Shown here piece by piece: positions 8,168-16,722 of a stretch of DNA of 56,101 nucleotides. The DNA lies in contig CAIRNV010000030.1 of NCBI GenBank assembly GCA_903880005.1, positions 1 to 56,101 on the forward strand, in the 5' to 3' direction. This DNA is from an uncultured Verrucomicrobiota bacterium (GTDB lineage: Bacteria > Verrucomicrobiota > Verrucomicrobiia > Limisphaerales > UBA9464). Made by a program: the position numbers and the translations under genes. Under the pieces are notes generated by a model. It searched no databases and was not told where the DNA came from. It saw nothing but the letters and a program-made list of their open reading frames with translations. The number at the start of each line of letters is the position of its first letter. The first letter of the stretch is position 1.

Positions 8168-9040
8168 TCAATCGCGCGTCACCACGACATCGAGCGAGGC
8201 CTCCGGCGCCGCCGCGTGGAGGTCGCGGAGCCGTTGGACGTCGTCGAACACGTGGCCCGCCACGTGCCGCGCCGGGATGGAGCAACGCAGCACCGGGACG
8301 TCGAGGGGCCATGGCGTGAGGCGGAACGTGCGGGGCCCCAGGCGTTGGACGTCCACCGTGCCGAGGCCGCCGTCGCGCGTGGGCAGGGGATGGAGCAACG
8401 TCGCCGGCCCTTCAAAGTCCACGCAGGCGAGGAGCGAGAGGTTGTCGCAGGCCTGCAACAGGCGGAAATGGGCGTCCAACGTGCCCGGCGCGAGGTCGCG
8501 GGGCTGGAAGGTCCCGAGCGCCAAGCACGCGCCCCGGAGCTCGGCTTGTCGCCGCCGTTGCCCTTCGACGAAGGCGTCCAGCAAGGGCAGTTGGTCGGGG
8601 CGGATCGTCGAGCGATCCGCATGCTCCGTCAGCAGGTTGCACGTGTGCATCGAGATGAGGATCGCCGCGTAGGGGTTCTCGGCGGCCACCGCCTCCAGGG
8701 CTCGCCCACGCACCGCAAGGTACTCCGGGAGGTCGATCTCCTCGAAGGCCGTGTACCGGCCCACCAAATCGGCCCCGAAGGCCGAGGGCTTCCCCTGCCG
8801 TGTCAGGAAGGGCTGGGCGTCACGGCCCGCCCATCCGTCGTCGTGCCGGCGTATCCCCTCCAGCACGTCGGGGCGGGGCTCGGGGGCATGGAACAGGCGG
8901 TTGCCCCAATGGGCGGCAAACTCGCCCGCCAGCCGGGCATGGTCCGGGTGGCGAATCAGCCACCAACCTGTGGGGTCCATCGCGCGTAGCATGGGCAGGG
9001 CCTGGGGTTTGGGGTTCGGGCTTCCATCGTCGGGCGCCAT
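8168..9040 (-). CDS. DUF3891 family protein
   Basis: No established activity. Seen: 290 residues from ATG at 9040, whose A is shared with the permease stop (TGATG). No signal peptide or membrane segment, so probably cytosolic. The N-terminal half carries WWLIRHPDHARLAGEFAAHW, IRRHDDGWAG and ILISMHTCNLLTEHAD: several conserved-looking His/Asp residues in a helical setting that could bind metal (inference). The C-terminal half reads like beta-strands (LGPRTFRLTPWPLDVPVLRCS). Overall pattern and length fit DUF3891. Its tight coupling inside the ABC operon suggests it handles the imported compound. Confidence 0.78.
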   Translation of the reverse strand: MAPDDGSPNPKPQALPMLRAMDPTGWWLIRHPDHARLAGEFAAHWGNRLFHAPEPRPDVLEGIRRHDDGWAGRDAQPFLTRQGKPSAFGADLVGRYTAFEEIDLPEYLAVRGRALEAVAAENPYAAILISMHTCNLLTEHADRSTIRPDQLPLLDAFVEGQRRRQAELRGACLALGTFQPRDLAPGTLDAHFRLLQACDNLSLLACVDFEGPATLLHPLPTRDGGLGTVDVQRLGPRTFRLTPWPLDVPVLRCSIPARHVAGHVFDDVQRLRDLHAAAPEASLDVVVTRD

Positions 9041-9831
9041 CAATCTCCCTCCGCCTTGAGGGCGGACTCGTGCCAGTGGTGCAACAGGAGCCATTCGCAT
9101 CCCACGACGGCAAAGAAGAAGGTCGATCCCAGCGCGGCGCATGCGAGCACCAGGGCGAAGAGGTAGTCCGTCTGGAGCTGGCTGTTCGCGTAGATGATGG
9201 AGTAGCCCAGGCCGCCTTGGCCCACGGTGTTCGAGGAGGCAAACCACTCGCCGGTGAACGCGCCGATGACGGAAAGGCCCGAAGAGATGCGCAGGCCGGT
9301 GAACAACGAGGGCAGCGCATGCGGCAGGCGAAGCCGCACCAGCACTTGCAGGCGCGACGCGTTCGACATCCGGAACAAGTCCAGGAGGTTGCGGTCCACC
9401 GACACCAAACCCTGCGTCGTGTTCGCGATGATGGGGAACAAGCAGATGATGGCCACGACGATGACCACCGAGCGGAGCCCGCTCCCGAACCACATGAGGA
9501 TCAGGGGCGCGATGGCCACGACCGGGACCGTCTGCAGCAGGATGGTGTAGGGGACGAGGCAGCGACGGATGAGTGGCGACTGCGCGAGCACCACGGCCGC
9601 CATCACGCCCAAAAAGGCCGCCAGGAGGAACCCCGAGAGGGCGGCCGTCGCCGAGGTTCGCACGGCCAGGAGGAGGTTGGCGTGTCGCTCGATCCCCGCC
9701 GCCACGACGCGGCCCGGCCCGGGCAGGATGTATGGGGGGATGTCGAACATCACCGTGGCCCCATGCCAGCCGAGCACGACCAGCACCAAGACCCCCAGCG
9801 GCCAGCAGGATTGCACCACGATCCTCTTCAT
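9040..9831 (-). CDS. ABC transporter permease (SsuC/TauC/ThiX type)
   Basis: Role: membrane channel of the importer, expected to work as a homodimer. Seen: 263 residues with six predicted hydrophobic spans; the EAA-type cytoplasmic loop is visible as RMSNASRLQVLVRLRLPHAL; the segment GAFTGEWFASSNTVGQGGLG is typical of the nitrate/sulfonate/taurine/HMP permease class. It overlaps the ATPase gene upstream by 4 bp (ATGA) and the DUF3891 gene downstream by 1 bp (TGATG), so the stoichiometry is likely set by coupling. It is the only permease in the locus although three binding proteins are encoded. Confidence 0.93.
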   Translation of the reverse strand: MKRIVVQSCWPLGVLVLVVLGWHGATVMFDIPPYILPGPGRVVAAGIERHANLLLAVRTSATAALSGFLLAAFLGVMAAVVLAQSPLIRRCLVPYTILLQTVPVVAIAPLILMWFGSGLRSVVIVVAIICLFPIIANTTQGLVSVDRNLLDLFRMSNASRLQVLVRLRLPHALPSLFTGLRISSGLSVIGAFTGEWFASSNTVGQGGLGYSIIYANSQLQTDYLFALVLACAALGSTFFFAVVGCEWLLLHHWHESALKAEGD

Positions 9832-10649
9832 GCAGCCGTCCCTCCGTCCCCCGGGCCGTGCAACTCGCGCAACGCCCCGGACACCTCGCCCACCAGCGCC
9901 AGAAACGCCGGGTCGCTCCGCAGCGACGCCTTCCTCGGGAACGCGAACGGCACCTTGATCTCACGGTGAACCCGCCCCGGCTTCGCCCGCAGCACCACCA
10001 CCCGCGTCGAGAGGAACACCGCCTCGGCGACCGAGTGCGTGACGAACAACGCCGTCCACCCGTGCTCGGCACGCAGCCGGAGCAACTCCTCGTTCAGGCG
10101 GTCCCGCGTCATCTCGTCGAGCGCCCCGAACGGCTCGTCCATCAACAACAGCCGGGGCCTCGTCGCCAAGGCCCGCGCGATCGACACCCGCATCCGCATG
10201 CCGCCCGACAATTCCCTCGGGTAATGCGTCGCCACGTCGCCCAGGCCCACCAGGCGCAGCAGTTCCTCCGCCTTGGCCCGGCGACGCCCGCGGTCCAGCG
10301 AACGCTCCAGCTCCAGCCCCAGCTCCACGTTGCGCAACACCGTCCGCCATGGAAGCAGCGTGGCCTCCTGGAAGATGAAGGACATCAACTCCCGGGCGTT
10401 CGCCGGGGTCATGCCCTCCACCTCGATGCACCCCGACGTCGGCGACACCAACCCCGCCACGAGCTTCAACAAAGTGGACTTCCCGCATCCGGACGGCCCG
10501 ATCAGGCTGATGAAATCCCCGGCGCCCACGTCCATCGAGAGGTCCTCGAGGATGGCGGCCCCTCGCCCGTATTGCTTGTGCAGCCCGCGGAGGGTCATGA
10601 AGGGCCGCCCAGGGTCGCCGCCGCGCGACGTGATCGTGGTGGGGTTCAT
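9828..10649 (-). CDS. ABC transporter ATPase (SsuB/TauB/ThiZ type)
   Basis: Role: ATP hydrolysis for the importer. Seen (273 residues from 10649): Walker A GPSGCGKST (51-59), Q-loop Gln94 in FQEATLLPW, signature LSGGMRMRV (147-155), Walker B LLLMDEPFGALDE (167-179), H-loop His205 in VTHS. All catalytic motifs are intact. Start choice: ATG at 10649 overlaps the preceding stop as ATGA, matching the coupling used by its neighbours; ATG at 10661 would add MSHT. The LPW sequence after the Q-loop is typical of nitrate/sulfonate/taurine importers. Confidence 0.95.
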   Translation of the reverse strand: MNPTTITSRGGDPGRPFMTLRGLHKQYGRGAAILEDLSMDVGAGDFISLIGPSGCGKSTLLKLVAGLVSPTSGCIEVEGMTPANARELMSFIFQEATLLPWRTVLRNVELGLELERSLDRGRRRAKAEELLRLVGLGDVATHYPRELSGGMRMRVSIARALATRPRLLLMDEPFGALDEMTRDRLNEELLRLRAEHGWTALFVTHSVAEAVFLSTRVVVLRAKPGRVHREIKVPFAFPRKASLRSDPAFLALVGEVSGALRELHGPGDGGTAA

Positions 10650-12391
10650 GGTGTGGGACATGTCCTCGGAGGGGAGGCCAGCAGCGGCAGCTCGATCCGG
10701 GATAGGTGCCCCGGCCCATGCAGGACCTGCTGCCGTGCCCGCAGCCAGTCCCGTGGGGTGGCCATGCGCGACGGAATCCCGGACCCCGGGTTCCGGTCAA
10801 ACAGGGGGAATGCCGAGCTCGCGACCTCCACGCGGAGGCGGTCCCCGGGCGACAGGACGCAGGACGTCGCCTCAAGGTCCAGCGTCCATGCATGGGGCGC
10901 GTTCGCCTGATGCGGCGGATCCTTGAACAGCGCGGACGACCGGGCGCCTCCCATCGAGAAGGGGAAGGCCCGCCCGTCGGGAAGCACGCGTAGCAGCTTC
11001 ACCACGAGGTCGCAGTGATCGAGGGACGATTGGAGGAAGACGACGGCCGCGGGCGTGCCGCACACGTGGATCCGGGTCTCCAGGGGGGGCGACGTGTAAA
11101 CGAGGACGTTGTTGCCCTGTTCCAACCGCGCCTGGTTGAAGCATCCCTGCGCGGCCGTTGGGCCCCCCGGCGCGACCACCGGGACGTCCGGGTCATGGAC
11201 GAACGTGTCCCTGGGCTCGTCCGACGTCGGAGGCTCCGGCGACAACCAGCCGTCGCCGCGAAGCCCGTTGGCGCGGCCGCCGCTGCGCAGGTGCCATCGA
11301 AGAGGCTCGCCCGAGCCCGCCCCCGGCCATGCGTCCAGCGCGTGCCATCGGTTTTCCCCCAAGGCGAACACCCGGGCGCGCGGCTCCTCCGCGAACGTCC
11401 CCGCATCCTTCAACCAATGGTCAAACCACCGCAGCAACAGCCCGTCCGTGTCCAGCAGCGCGCCCGGGCCAAGGTCGGCCTCGCCAATGTAAGGTCCCCA
11501 CGGGATGTGAACCCATGGGCCCGCGACCAAGTACTGCGCTTCACGTGCACGCCCCGCGTGCAGGGCCATCTGCTCGAAGAGCTGGATGCCCCCGTGCAGG
11601 TAGAGGTCATACCACCCCACGAGATGGAGCGCCGGCACCTGGACGGCGTCCCATCGGGTGGAGATGTCCTGCCGCTCCCAGTACGGGCCGGGCTGGTCGT
11701 GGGCGACCCAGTCGGCGTAGTAGCCGGGCAACCCGGGGGCCGTGAGGTGCGGAATGCCCGCAAAGGGCGCGGCCTGGGCGTGCGTCGTGGGGCTCGTCCA
11801 GGCCGCGTCGAGGGCGCGCGCGGCTTCGGGAAGCCCAAGCCGATGGGCGTCGCCACGGAGCATCTGCGTGGCCCACCCCACGGTGGACGCGAGCCGAAGC
11901 AGCCCTCCTTGGTAGAACCATCCTCGGTACAGGTCCCCGGCCGTCATCCATGGGGCGATGCAACGCAGGGCAGGGTGCCCGCGCGCCGCCGCCAGGAGCT
12001 GGGTCACGCCTTGGTAGGAGAACCCGTACATCCCGATGCGCCCGTTGCACTCGGGCCGTCGCGCCAGCCAGTCCAGCGTCTCGTGCCCGTCCTGCTCCTC
12101 GGTCGCGAAGGGGTAGAACTCGCCCTCCGAGGCCCCGCGCCCGCGCACGTCCTGCACCACGACGACGTAGCCGTGACGCGCGAACCAGACGGGGTGGGCA
12201 TAGACCACGGTCGTGGCGATGTCCTTGCCGTAGGGTTGGCGCACGAGGAGCGCCGGGGCCGGCCCGCCCCCCGGCGGGAGGTAGTGGTCGGACCGGAGCA
12301 CCGTGCCGTCCGAGAGCCGCATCTCCACGTCGCGCACCATGCGGACGCCATCGCCGCAATCGACGACCTGTGGAGAGGGAGGCTGGCTCAT
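10646..12391 (-). CDS. CocE/NonD-family alpha/beta hydrolase (X-Pro dipeptidyl-peptidase fold)
   Basis: Seen: 581 residues from ATG at 12391 (ATGA overlap with the creatininase-family stop). The alpha/beta-hydrolase core carries nucleophile Ser125 in GMYGFSYQGVTQ; likely Asp in HLVGWYDLYLHG; likely His in VAGPWVHIPWG. A C-terminal jelly-roll domain (about 360-581) follows, the two-part architecture of cocaine esterase, X-Pro dipeptidyl-peptidases and alpha-amino-acid ester hydrolases. No signal peptide, so cytosolic. Known: the family hydrolyses esters or amides. Inferred: cleaves an ester or amide bond in the imported compound. An in-frame upstream Met exists (12538) but would lie wholly within the previous gene. 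Confidence 0.88.
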   Translation of the reverse strand: MSQPPSPQVVDCGDGVRMVRDVEMRLSDGTVLRSDHYLPPGGGPAPALLVRQPYGKDIATTVVYAHPVWFARHGYVVVVQDVRGRGASEGEFYPFATEEQDGHETLDWLARRPECNGRIGMYGFSYQGVTQLLAAARGHPALRCIAPWMTAGDLYRGWFYQGGLLRLASTVGWATQMLRGDAHRLGLPEAARALDAAWTSPTTHAQAAPFAGIPHLTAPGLPGYYADWVAHDQPGPYWERQDISTRWDAVQVPALHLVGWYDLYLHGGIQLFEQMALHAGRAREAQYLVAGPWVHIPWGPYIGEADLGPGALLDTDGLLLRWFDHWLKDAGTFAEEPRARVFALGENRWHALDAWPGAGSGEPLRWHLRSGGRANGLRGDGWLSPEPPTSDEPRDTFVHDPDVPVVAPGGPTAAQGCFNQARLEQGNNVLVYTSPPLETRIHVCGTPAAVVFLQSSLDHCDLVVKLLRVLPDGRAFPFSMGGARSSALFKDPPHQANAPHAWTLDLEATSCVLSPGDRLRVEVASSAFPLFDRNPGSGIPSRMATPRDWLRARQQVLHGPGHLSRIELPLLASPPRTCPTP

Positions 12392-13173
12392 GGCTGCGTG
12401 TGCTCGAAGGCCGCCATCTCGACGAGGGCCTGCGCGATGCACCCGGCCATCTCGTCCCGCCACCGTCGTCCATGCTCGGCCGTGGAGGGCGCCGGGTCGC
12501 CCATGACGCCGGTGGGCGACACGTCGCGCGTCAGCCACGCGTACGTGGCGTAGGCGAACTCGGGCATCAGCGTGCCCGGGTCCCCGACGCGCCGGATATA
12601 GCTCGCGGTGTAATGGTCCGTGGCGACGAGGTCGGGCGTGGCGTCGAGCAGCAGGGACGTCTCCACCTCGCCGGCGTGGAAGCCGTACTTTGCCTCCTGG
12701 GCGGAGAGCCCGGATGCCGGGCCGCCCCCGAACAGGCAGAAGGTTGTCAGGCCCAGCTCGGCGCGCAGGTCGCGCGCCATCACGTCCACGAGGGAATGGT
12801 TGCCGCCGTGCGAGTTGAAGAAGACGAGCTTTCGGAAGCCGCCCGCCTTGAGGCTGGCACCGAGGTCGCGCAGGACCGAGACGAACGTGTCGCGCGCGAG
12901 CGAGAAGGTGCCCGGGAAGCCGATGTGCTCGTTGCTCTTCCCGTAGCAGACCGGCGCCAGCGCGTACACGGGCAGGTCGGCGGGGAGCCTGCGCAGCGCG
13001 TGGCCCAGGAGGTAGTTGTTGAGGAGCGTGTCCGTCGCGAGGGGCAGGTGGTGCCCGTGCTGCTCAATGGCGGCGGTGGGAAGCACCACCAGCGCCCGGT
13101 CGCGCGGCAAGGCCTCCACCTGCTTCCACGTCATGTACGGCAGGAAACGTTCGTCGGGGATCCAGGTCCTCAT
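12388..13173 (-). CDS. Creatininase-family metal-dependent amidohydrolase
   Basis: Seen: 261 residues. Family motifs: LPTAAIEQHGHHLPLATD (Glu37, His39, Asp48 as metal ligands), FFNSHGGNHS (His123) and FHAGEVETS (His167, Glu170). Known: the family includes creatininase, the FAPy deformylase ArfB of archaeal flavin/F420 synthesis and the mycofactocin peptidase MftE, so sequence class alone does not fix the substrate. Neighbours: 12 bp after the FAD-oxidase stop, then a 4-bp overlap with the CocE-type gene. Inferred: opens a cyclic amide or removes a formyl group during breakdown of the imported heterocycle. Mycofactocin is unlikely because no mftA-D genes are nearby. Confidence 0.88.
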   Translation of the reverse strand: MRTWIPDERFLPYMTWKQVEALPRDRALVVLPTAAIEQHGHHLPLATDTLLNNYLLGHALRRLPADLPVYALAPVCYGKSNEHIGFPGTFSLARDTFVSVLRDLGASLKAGGFRKLVFFNSHGGNHSLVDVMARDLRAELGLTTFCLFGGGPASGLSAQEAKYGFHAGEVETSLLLDATPDLVATDHYTASYIRRVGDPGTLMPEFAYATYAWLTRDVSPTGVMGDPAPSTAEHGRRWRDEMAGCIAQALVEMAAFEHTQP

Positions 13174-13185
13174 GGTCCTTGCGGT

Positions 13186-14592
13186 TCAGGCGGCGTTGGC
13201 GTGCTCCGGGCGGGGTTGGTAGCCCAGCATCTTTCCCGGGTTGAGCAACCCGCGCGGGTCGTACTCGGCCTTGGCCACGAGCTTGGCGTCGTCCGGCCTC
13301 CAGCGCCCGCTCCCCTCCAGGTGGTTGATGTGCGGGTTGGCGATGCCCACGCCGATGGAGAGCGAGTGATCGATCATCTCCTGCAAGCGCGCCTCGGTGG
13401 TGAACCGCACGATGGGCAGGGCCCCGGGCACCACCACGCCGTCGGACCGCAGGAATTCCATGTGCATCAGGATCTCGTCGCCAAAGCGCTCCTTCAGCGA
13501 GCGTATCTGCTCGCGGACCCGCGAGGGCGTGAACCCCGACTGGAGGTAGGTGATGGAGGGGTCCGCCTTCTTGGCCCACAGGGTGGTGTGGTTCCACGTG
13601 TAATCCGAGAGCTGCGCCCCGCGGCGCGGCTCCTGGAAGGGCGCGCGGAACGCCACGGTGCCGCCGGCCTCCACCGTCGCCGCGCCCAGGGCGTCGAGTT
13701 GTTCCTGCGCGACCTCGAGGAAGGCCAGCGCCTCGCCTTGGGGCACCCATTTGACCAACGGCGTGAACCAGGCCGGGATCGGCCACTCGAACGCCGTGAC
13801 GAGCCGCTTGCGCCATCCGTCGTCGTTCGCCACCCGCTCCGCGAAGTCAAGGCAGGCGTCGAAGCGCGGGAAGGACACGGCCACCTGGGCCCAGTCCACC
13901 TTGGGGGCCAGGGCGATCGTGGCCTCGACCATCACGCCCGTCGTGCCCCACGCGTGCAGCGCCCGCAGGACGTCGGGCCCTTCCAGCACCACCTCCCGCG
14001 GCTCCTCCTCCAGCGTCAGCAATCGAATCCGCCGCACGGTGCCGTTGTCACGCAGCACGCCGTGCGTGATCGACCCGATGCCGCCCGAGCCCCCCGCGAG
14101 GAACCCGCCCACGGAGGCCTTCTGGTACGTGCTCGGGTAGCAGCGCAGCTCCCAGCCCTCCTTGCGCGCCGTCGCCTCGACCGTCCCAAGGCGTGCCCCG
14201 GGCTCGCACACGGCCGTCCCGTCCGCCGTCACCGCCAGCACGCGGTCGAGCGCCCCCACGTCGAGCAGGATCCCGCCCCTCAACGGGATGCACTGCCCGT
14301 AGTTGCCCGTGCCCGCGCCGCGAACCGTCACCGGGACGCCATGCCGCGCCGCGAACCGGAGCACCGCCCGGACGTCGTCCACGTCCCGCGCCTGGACCGC
14401 CGCGTCGCCCCGCTTCTCGCGGAGTTGCCGCTCCAGGACGGGCGAGTACCAATAAAAATCCTTCGACAGCCGGTCCACCTCCGCGTCCGCCGCGACCACG
14501 CGGCCCGGGCGCAGGGACTTCTCCAGCAAGGGAAGCCACTCGGAGGGACGGTGCTGGGGCGTGTATGGCATGGGTTCGTTCGTTGGGGGCAT
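13186..14592 (-). CDS. FAD-linked oxidase with PCMH-type FAD-binding domain
   Basis: Seen: 468 residues. The N-terminal p-cresol-methylhydroxylase-type FAD domain (about 60-240) contains PVTVRGAGTGNYGQCIPLRG and GGFLAGGSGGIGSITHG, the pyrophosphate-binding loops of GlcD/lactate-dehydrogenase-like enzymes; the C-terminal cap ends YDPRGLLNPGKMLGY, a family landmark. There is no cysteine pair or His for covalent flavin that I can point to, no signal peptide and no Fe-S motif. Role: two-electron oxidation of an alpha-hydroxy acid or related group. It lies 28 bp after the deaminase and 12 bp before the creatininase-family gene, inside the same operon. Start at 14592 or 14571; no ribosome site decides. 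Confidence 0.87.
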   Translation of the reverse strand: MPPTNEPMPYTPQHRPSEWLPLLEKSLRPGRVVAADAEVDRLSKDFYWYSPVLERQLREKRGDAAVQARDVDDVRAVLRFAARHGVPVTVRGAGTGNYGQCIPLRGGILLDVGALDRVLAVTADGTAVCEPGARLGTVEATARKEGWELRCYPSTYQKASVGGFLAGGSGGIGSITHGVLRDNGTVRRIRLLTLEEEPREVVLEGPDVLRALHAWGTTGVMVEATIALAPKVDWAQVAVSFPRFDACLDFAERVANDDGWRKRLVTAFEWPIPAWFTPLVKWVPQGEALAFLEVAQEQLDALGAATVEAGGTVAFRAPFQEPRRGAQLSDYTWNHTTLWAKKADPSITYLQSGFTPSRVREQIRSLKERFGDEILMHMEFLRSDGVVVPGALPIVRFTTEARLQEMIDHSLSIGVGIANPHINHLEGSGRWRPDDAKLVAKAEYDPRGLLNPGKMLGYQPRPEHANAA

Positions 14593-14620
14593 GGTGGGGG
14601 GGTGTAAAAGGTCGTGCGCT

Positions 14621-15103
14621 TCAGGGCTTGCCAGGCTTCGGGTGCCTCCAGAGCCGCATCGCCGCGGTCATGCGCGGGTCCTCGAACAACGCGACGCAGG
14701 CCGCCCGCTCCACGGGGCCCACGACCTCGCATCGGAGGTCGCTCCGGCGAACCAACTGCCGCGCCGACGTGTAGATCTGGGAGCAGAAGCGCGCGGCGTC
14801 GGCGATCGTCGCGCCATAGACCACGCGATCCACCCCCGCCCACAACGCCGCCGCCATGCACATGGGGCAGGGCTCGCACGTCGTGTACAGCACGTAGCCC
14901 TTCAATGACGTCCCCTTCAGCCGCTTCGTCGCCGCCCGGATCGCGCGCACCTCCGCATGCGACGTGGGATCGTGCTCGGCCGCCACCGCGTTCAGTCGCC
15001 TCACGAGCCGCCGCCCGGTCGCCACGTGGACGACGTCCGCGCAGAAGGGCGACTGGCGGGGAGTCCCGAGATGCGTCGCGGTCGATGCAGCAAGGTCCTT
15101 CAT
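14621..15103 (-). CDS. Cytidine/guanine-deaminase-type nucleobase deaminase
   Basis: Role: zinc hydrolase removing an exocyclic amino group. Seen: 160 residues; zinc and catalytic motifs SHAEVRAI (His49, Glu51) and TTCEPCPMC (Cys79, Cys82), as in GuaD guanine deaminase and related enzymes; WAGVDRVVYGA follows as in that family. Start at 15103 because GGAGG lies 11 bases upstream; ATG at 15151 lacks such a site. It heads the leftward operon and diverges from the amidase gene at 15227, leaving about 120 bp for shared control. Typical GuaD length is about 156 residues. The deaminase, together with the 8-oxoguanine-deaminase-like enzyme at 20363, is the main clue that the locus handles an amino-substituted purine or pyrimidine. 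Confidence 0.88.
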   Translation of the reverse strand: MKDLAASTATHLGTPRQSPFCADVVHVATGRRLVRRLNAVAAEHDPTSHAEVRAIRAATKRLKGTSLKGYVLYTTCEPCPMCMAAALWAGVDRVVYGATIADAARFCSQIYTSARQLVRRSDLRCEVVGPVERAACVALFEDPRMTAAMRLWRHPKPGKP

Positions 15104-15226
15104 GCGTTCGATGTCCTCCGTCGATGCGGCCTGTGGCCGAAGAGCGCCCATGTGAATCCGCGGAAGCAAGGGGCGTTCCAAGATCGCCACGACCCCGCGC
15201 GGCACGAGGATTGCACCGACTTGCCC

Positions 15227-16573
15227 ATGGTCATCCCACGAGGCGTCTCGCTCGAAGAAGCAGTGTCGCAGATCGACCGCGCGGCCCGCGCCCTGGAGAC
15301 GTCCCACGCCTTCATCCAGTACGATTCCGACGCGATGGAACGGGCCGCCGTCGCGATGCGGGACCGTCCCGGTGGACCGCTCTCGGGCATGGCCGTCTCG
15401 GTGAAGGACCTGATGGACGCCGAGGGTTGGCCGACCACCCATGGCGGCCGGCGACCTTGCGCGCCGCAGCCGCCGGCCAGGCGCGACGCCTCGTTCGTCT
15501 CCGCATGGCGCGACGCCGGCGCGTGGATCGTGGGGAAGACCCACCTCAACGAGCAGGCCTATGGATTGACGGGCGAGAACCCATGGTGGGGCGATTGCAC
15601 CGTGCCGGGCCAACCGGGGCGCCTGACGGGCGGCTCAAGCAGCGGCGCGGCGGCCAGCGTGCTCGGGGGCGCCGCCGACGTCGGATTGGGCACCGACACC
15701 GGGGGATCGCTGCGCGTCCCGGCCTCGCTATGCGGCCTTGCCAGCCTTCGCGCACCGGGGTGGTTCCCCTCCCATGACGGCGTCCGCCCGCTGGCGCGAA
15801 CCTTCGACACGCTGGGCTGGATCGGACGCGACGCCTGCGAGTTGGAGTCGGTCGCGGAGGCCTTGATGGGCCGGTGGTCGGTGCGGTTCGCGACACCCCG
15901 GGTCGTGGTGTTGGACGGCCCCTTGTTGGACGCATGCGACGAGGATGCTCGGCGAATTTGGCGCGGATTGGAGCCGGCCCTCGCGGCGGCTGGGGTGTCG
16001 TTCGAGCTCATCGACGTCGGGTGGCTTGAAGGTGCCGCGAAGGTTTTCCCGCCGCTCCAGGCCCGGGAGGCGTGGCGCTTTCATCGCGCGCAATGGGAGA
16101 TGGACCCCGAGGCGTTTGGAGGCGCGGTGCGGCAGCGGTTGGAATGGGGCGCGAGCCTCGGTGACGCCGACGAGCGCGCGCTGCGGCGCGACGCCGCGGC
16201 CTTTCGCAGGCGAATGAACCGATGGCTGGGGTGCGGCGGCGTGCTGGCGCTGCCCGCGTGCGCCGTGACGCGACTGGAAACGGGGGCGGACCATGGGCCC
16301 GTGCGCTCGCGAATTCTTTCGCTGACAACCCCGGCCAGCGTGGCCCGTCTCCCGGTCGTGACCCAGCCGTGCCCGTGGGCGGATCCAGGGCGTCCCTTGG
16401 GCATCCAATGGGTCGGGCCCAGCGGGGGCGAGTGGATGTTGCTGCGCTGGGCCTCGTGGCTCGCCCGTGCATGGGCGGAGAAGCAATTGGGCCAGTCTGG
16501 CTACAACGAGCCAGCGGCGACGGAGGCGCCGGGCGCGACGCAGCCATGCGATCTTCGCGCATGGAATGCATGA
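15227..16573 (+). CDS. Amidase-signature family hydrolase, cytosolic
   Basis: Seen: 448 residues from ATG at 15227. Triad candidates Lys60 (VSVKDLMD), cis-Ser137 (LTGGSSSGAAAS) and nucleophile Ser161 (GTDTGGSLRVPAS). The pattern is clean and complete. No signal peptide. Known: the family includes amidases, GatA, AtzE/AtzF-like ring-degradation enzymes and allophanate hydrolase; no C-terminal AtzF-type domain is present. It is the first gene of the rightward arm, 150 bp before the TonB-dependent receptor. Inferred: hydrolyses an amide produced from the imported compound. Its length and PGQPGRLTGG wording resemble AtzE-like enzymes more than GatA, but the call is not specific. Confidence 0.88.
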   Translation: MVIPRGVSLEEAVSQIDRAARALETSHAFIQYDSDAMERAAVAMRDRPGGPLSGMAVSVKDLMDAEGWPTTHGGRRPCAPQPPARRDASFVSAWRDAGAWIVGKTHLNEQAYGLTGENPWWGDCTVPGQPGRLTGGSSSGAAASVLGGAADVGLGTDTGGSLRVPASLCGLASLRAPGWFPSHDGVRPLARTFDTLGWIGRDACELESVAEALMGRWSVRFATPRVVVLDGPLLDACDEDARRIWRGLEPALAAAGVSFELIDVGWLEGAAKVFPPLQAREAWRFHRAQWEMDPEAFGGAVRQRLEWGASLGDADERALRRDAAAFRRRMNRWLGCGGVLALPACAVTRLETGADHGPVRSRILSLTTPASVARLPVVTQPCPWADPGRPLGIQWVGPSGGEWMLLRWASWLARAWAEKQLGQSGYNEPAATEAPGATQPCDLRAWNA

Positions 16574-16722
16574 ACAGGAATCCGCTGGGGCGCGCGCGGC
16601 CAGCCAGCAAGGGGTTTCGACCCATGCACCGTCCCCGGGCACTCGATGGGGCCGCGTTGGCAGACGCGTTGCTTTCCTCCCCTCGTGCCGAAGCCGCGAC
16701 GTCGTCGCGAGGGAGGACAAGG

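Noticed and set aside
11950-14607. An 885-codon plus-strand frame across three leftward genes
   Set aside because: It is antisense to the CocE-type, creatininase-family and FAD-oxidase genes, which all have intact motifs; the translation is His/Arg/Gly-rich.
15104-15226. A TPP or purine riboswitch controlling the divergent locus
   Set aside because: The conserved THI-box strings and purine-aptamer core were not found on either strand here or at 16574-16722.
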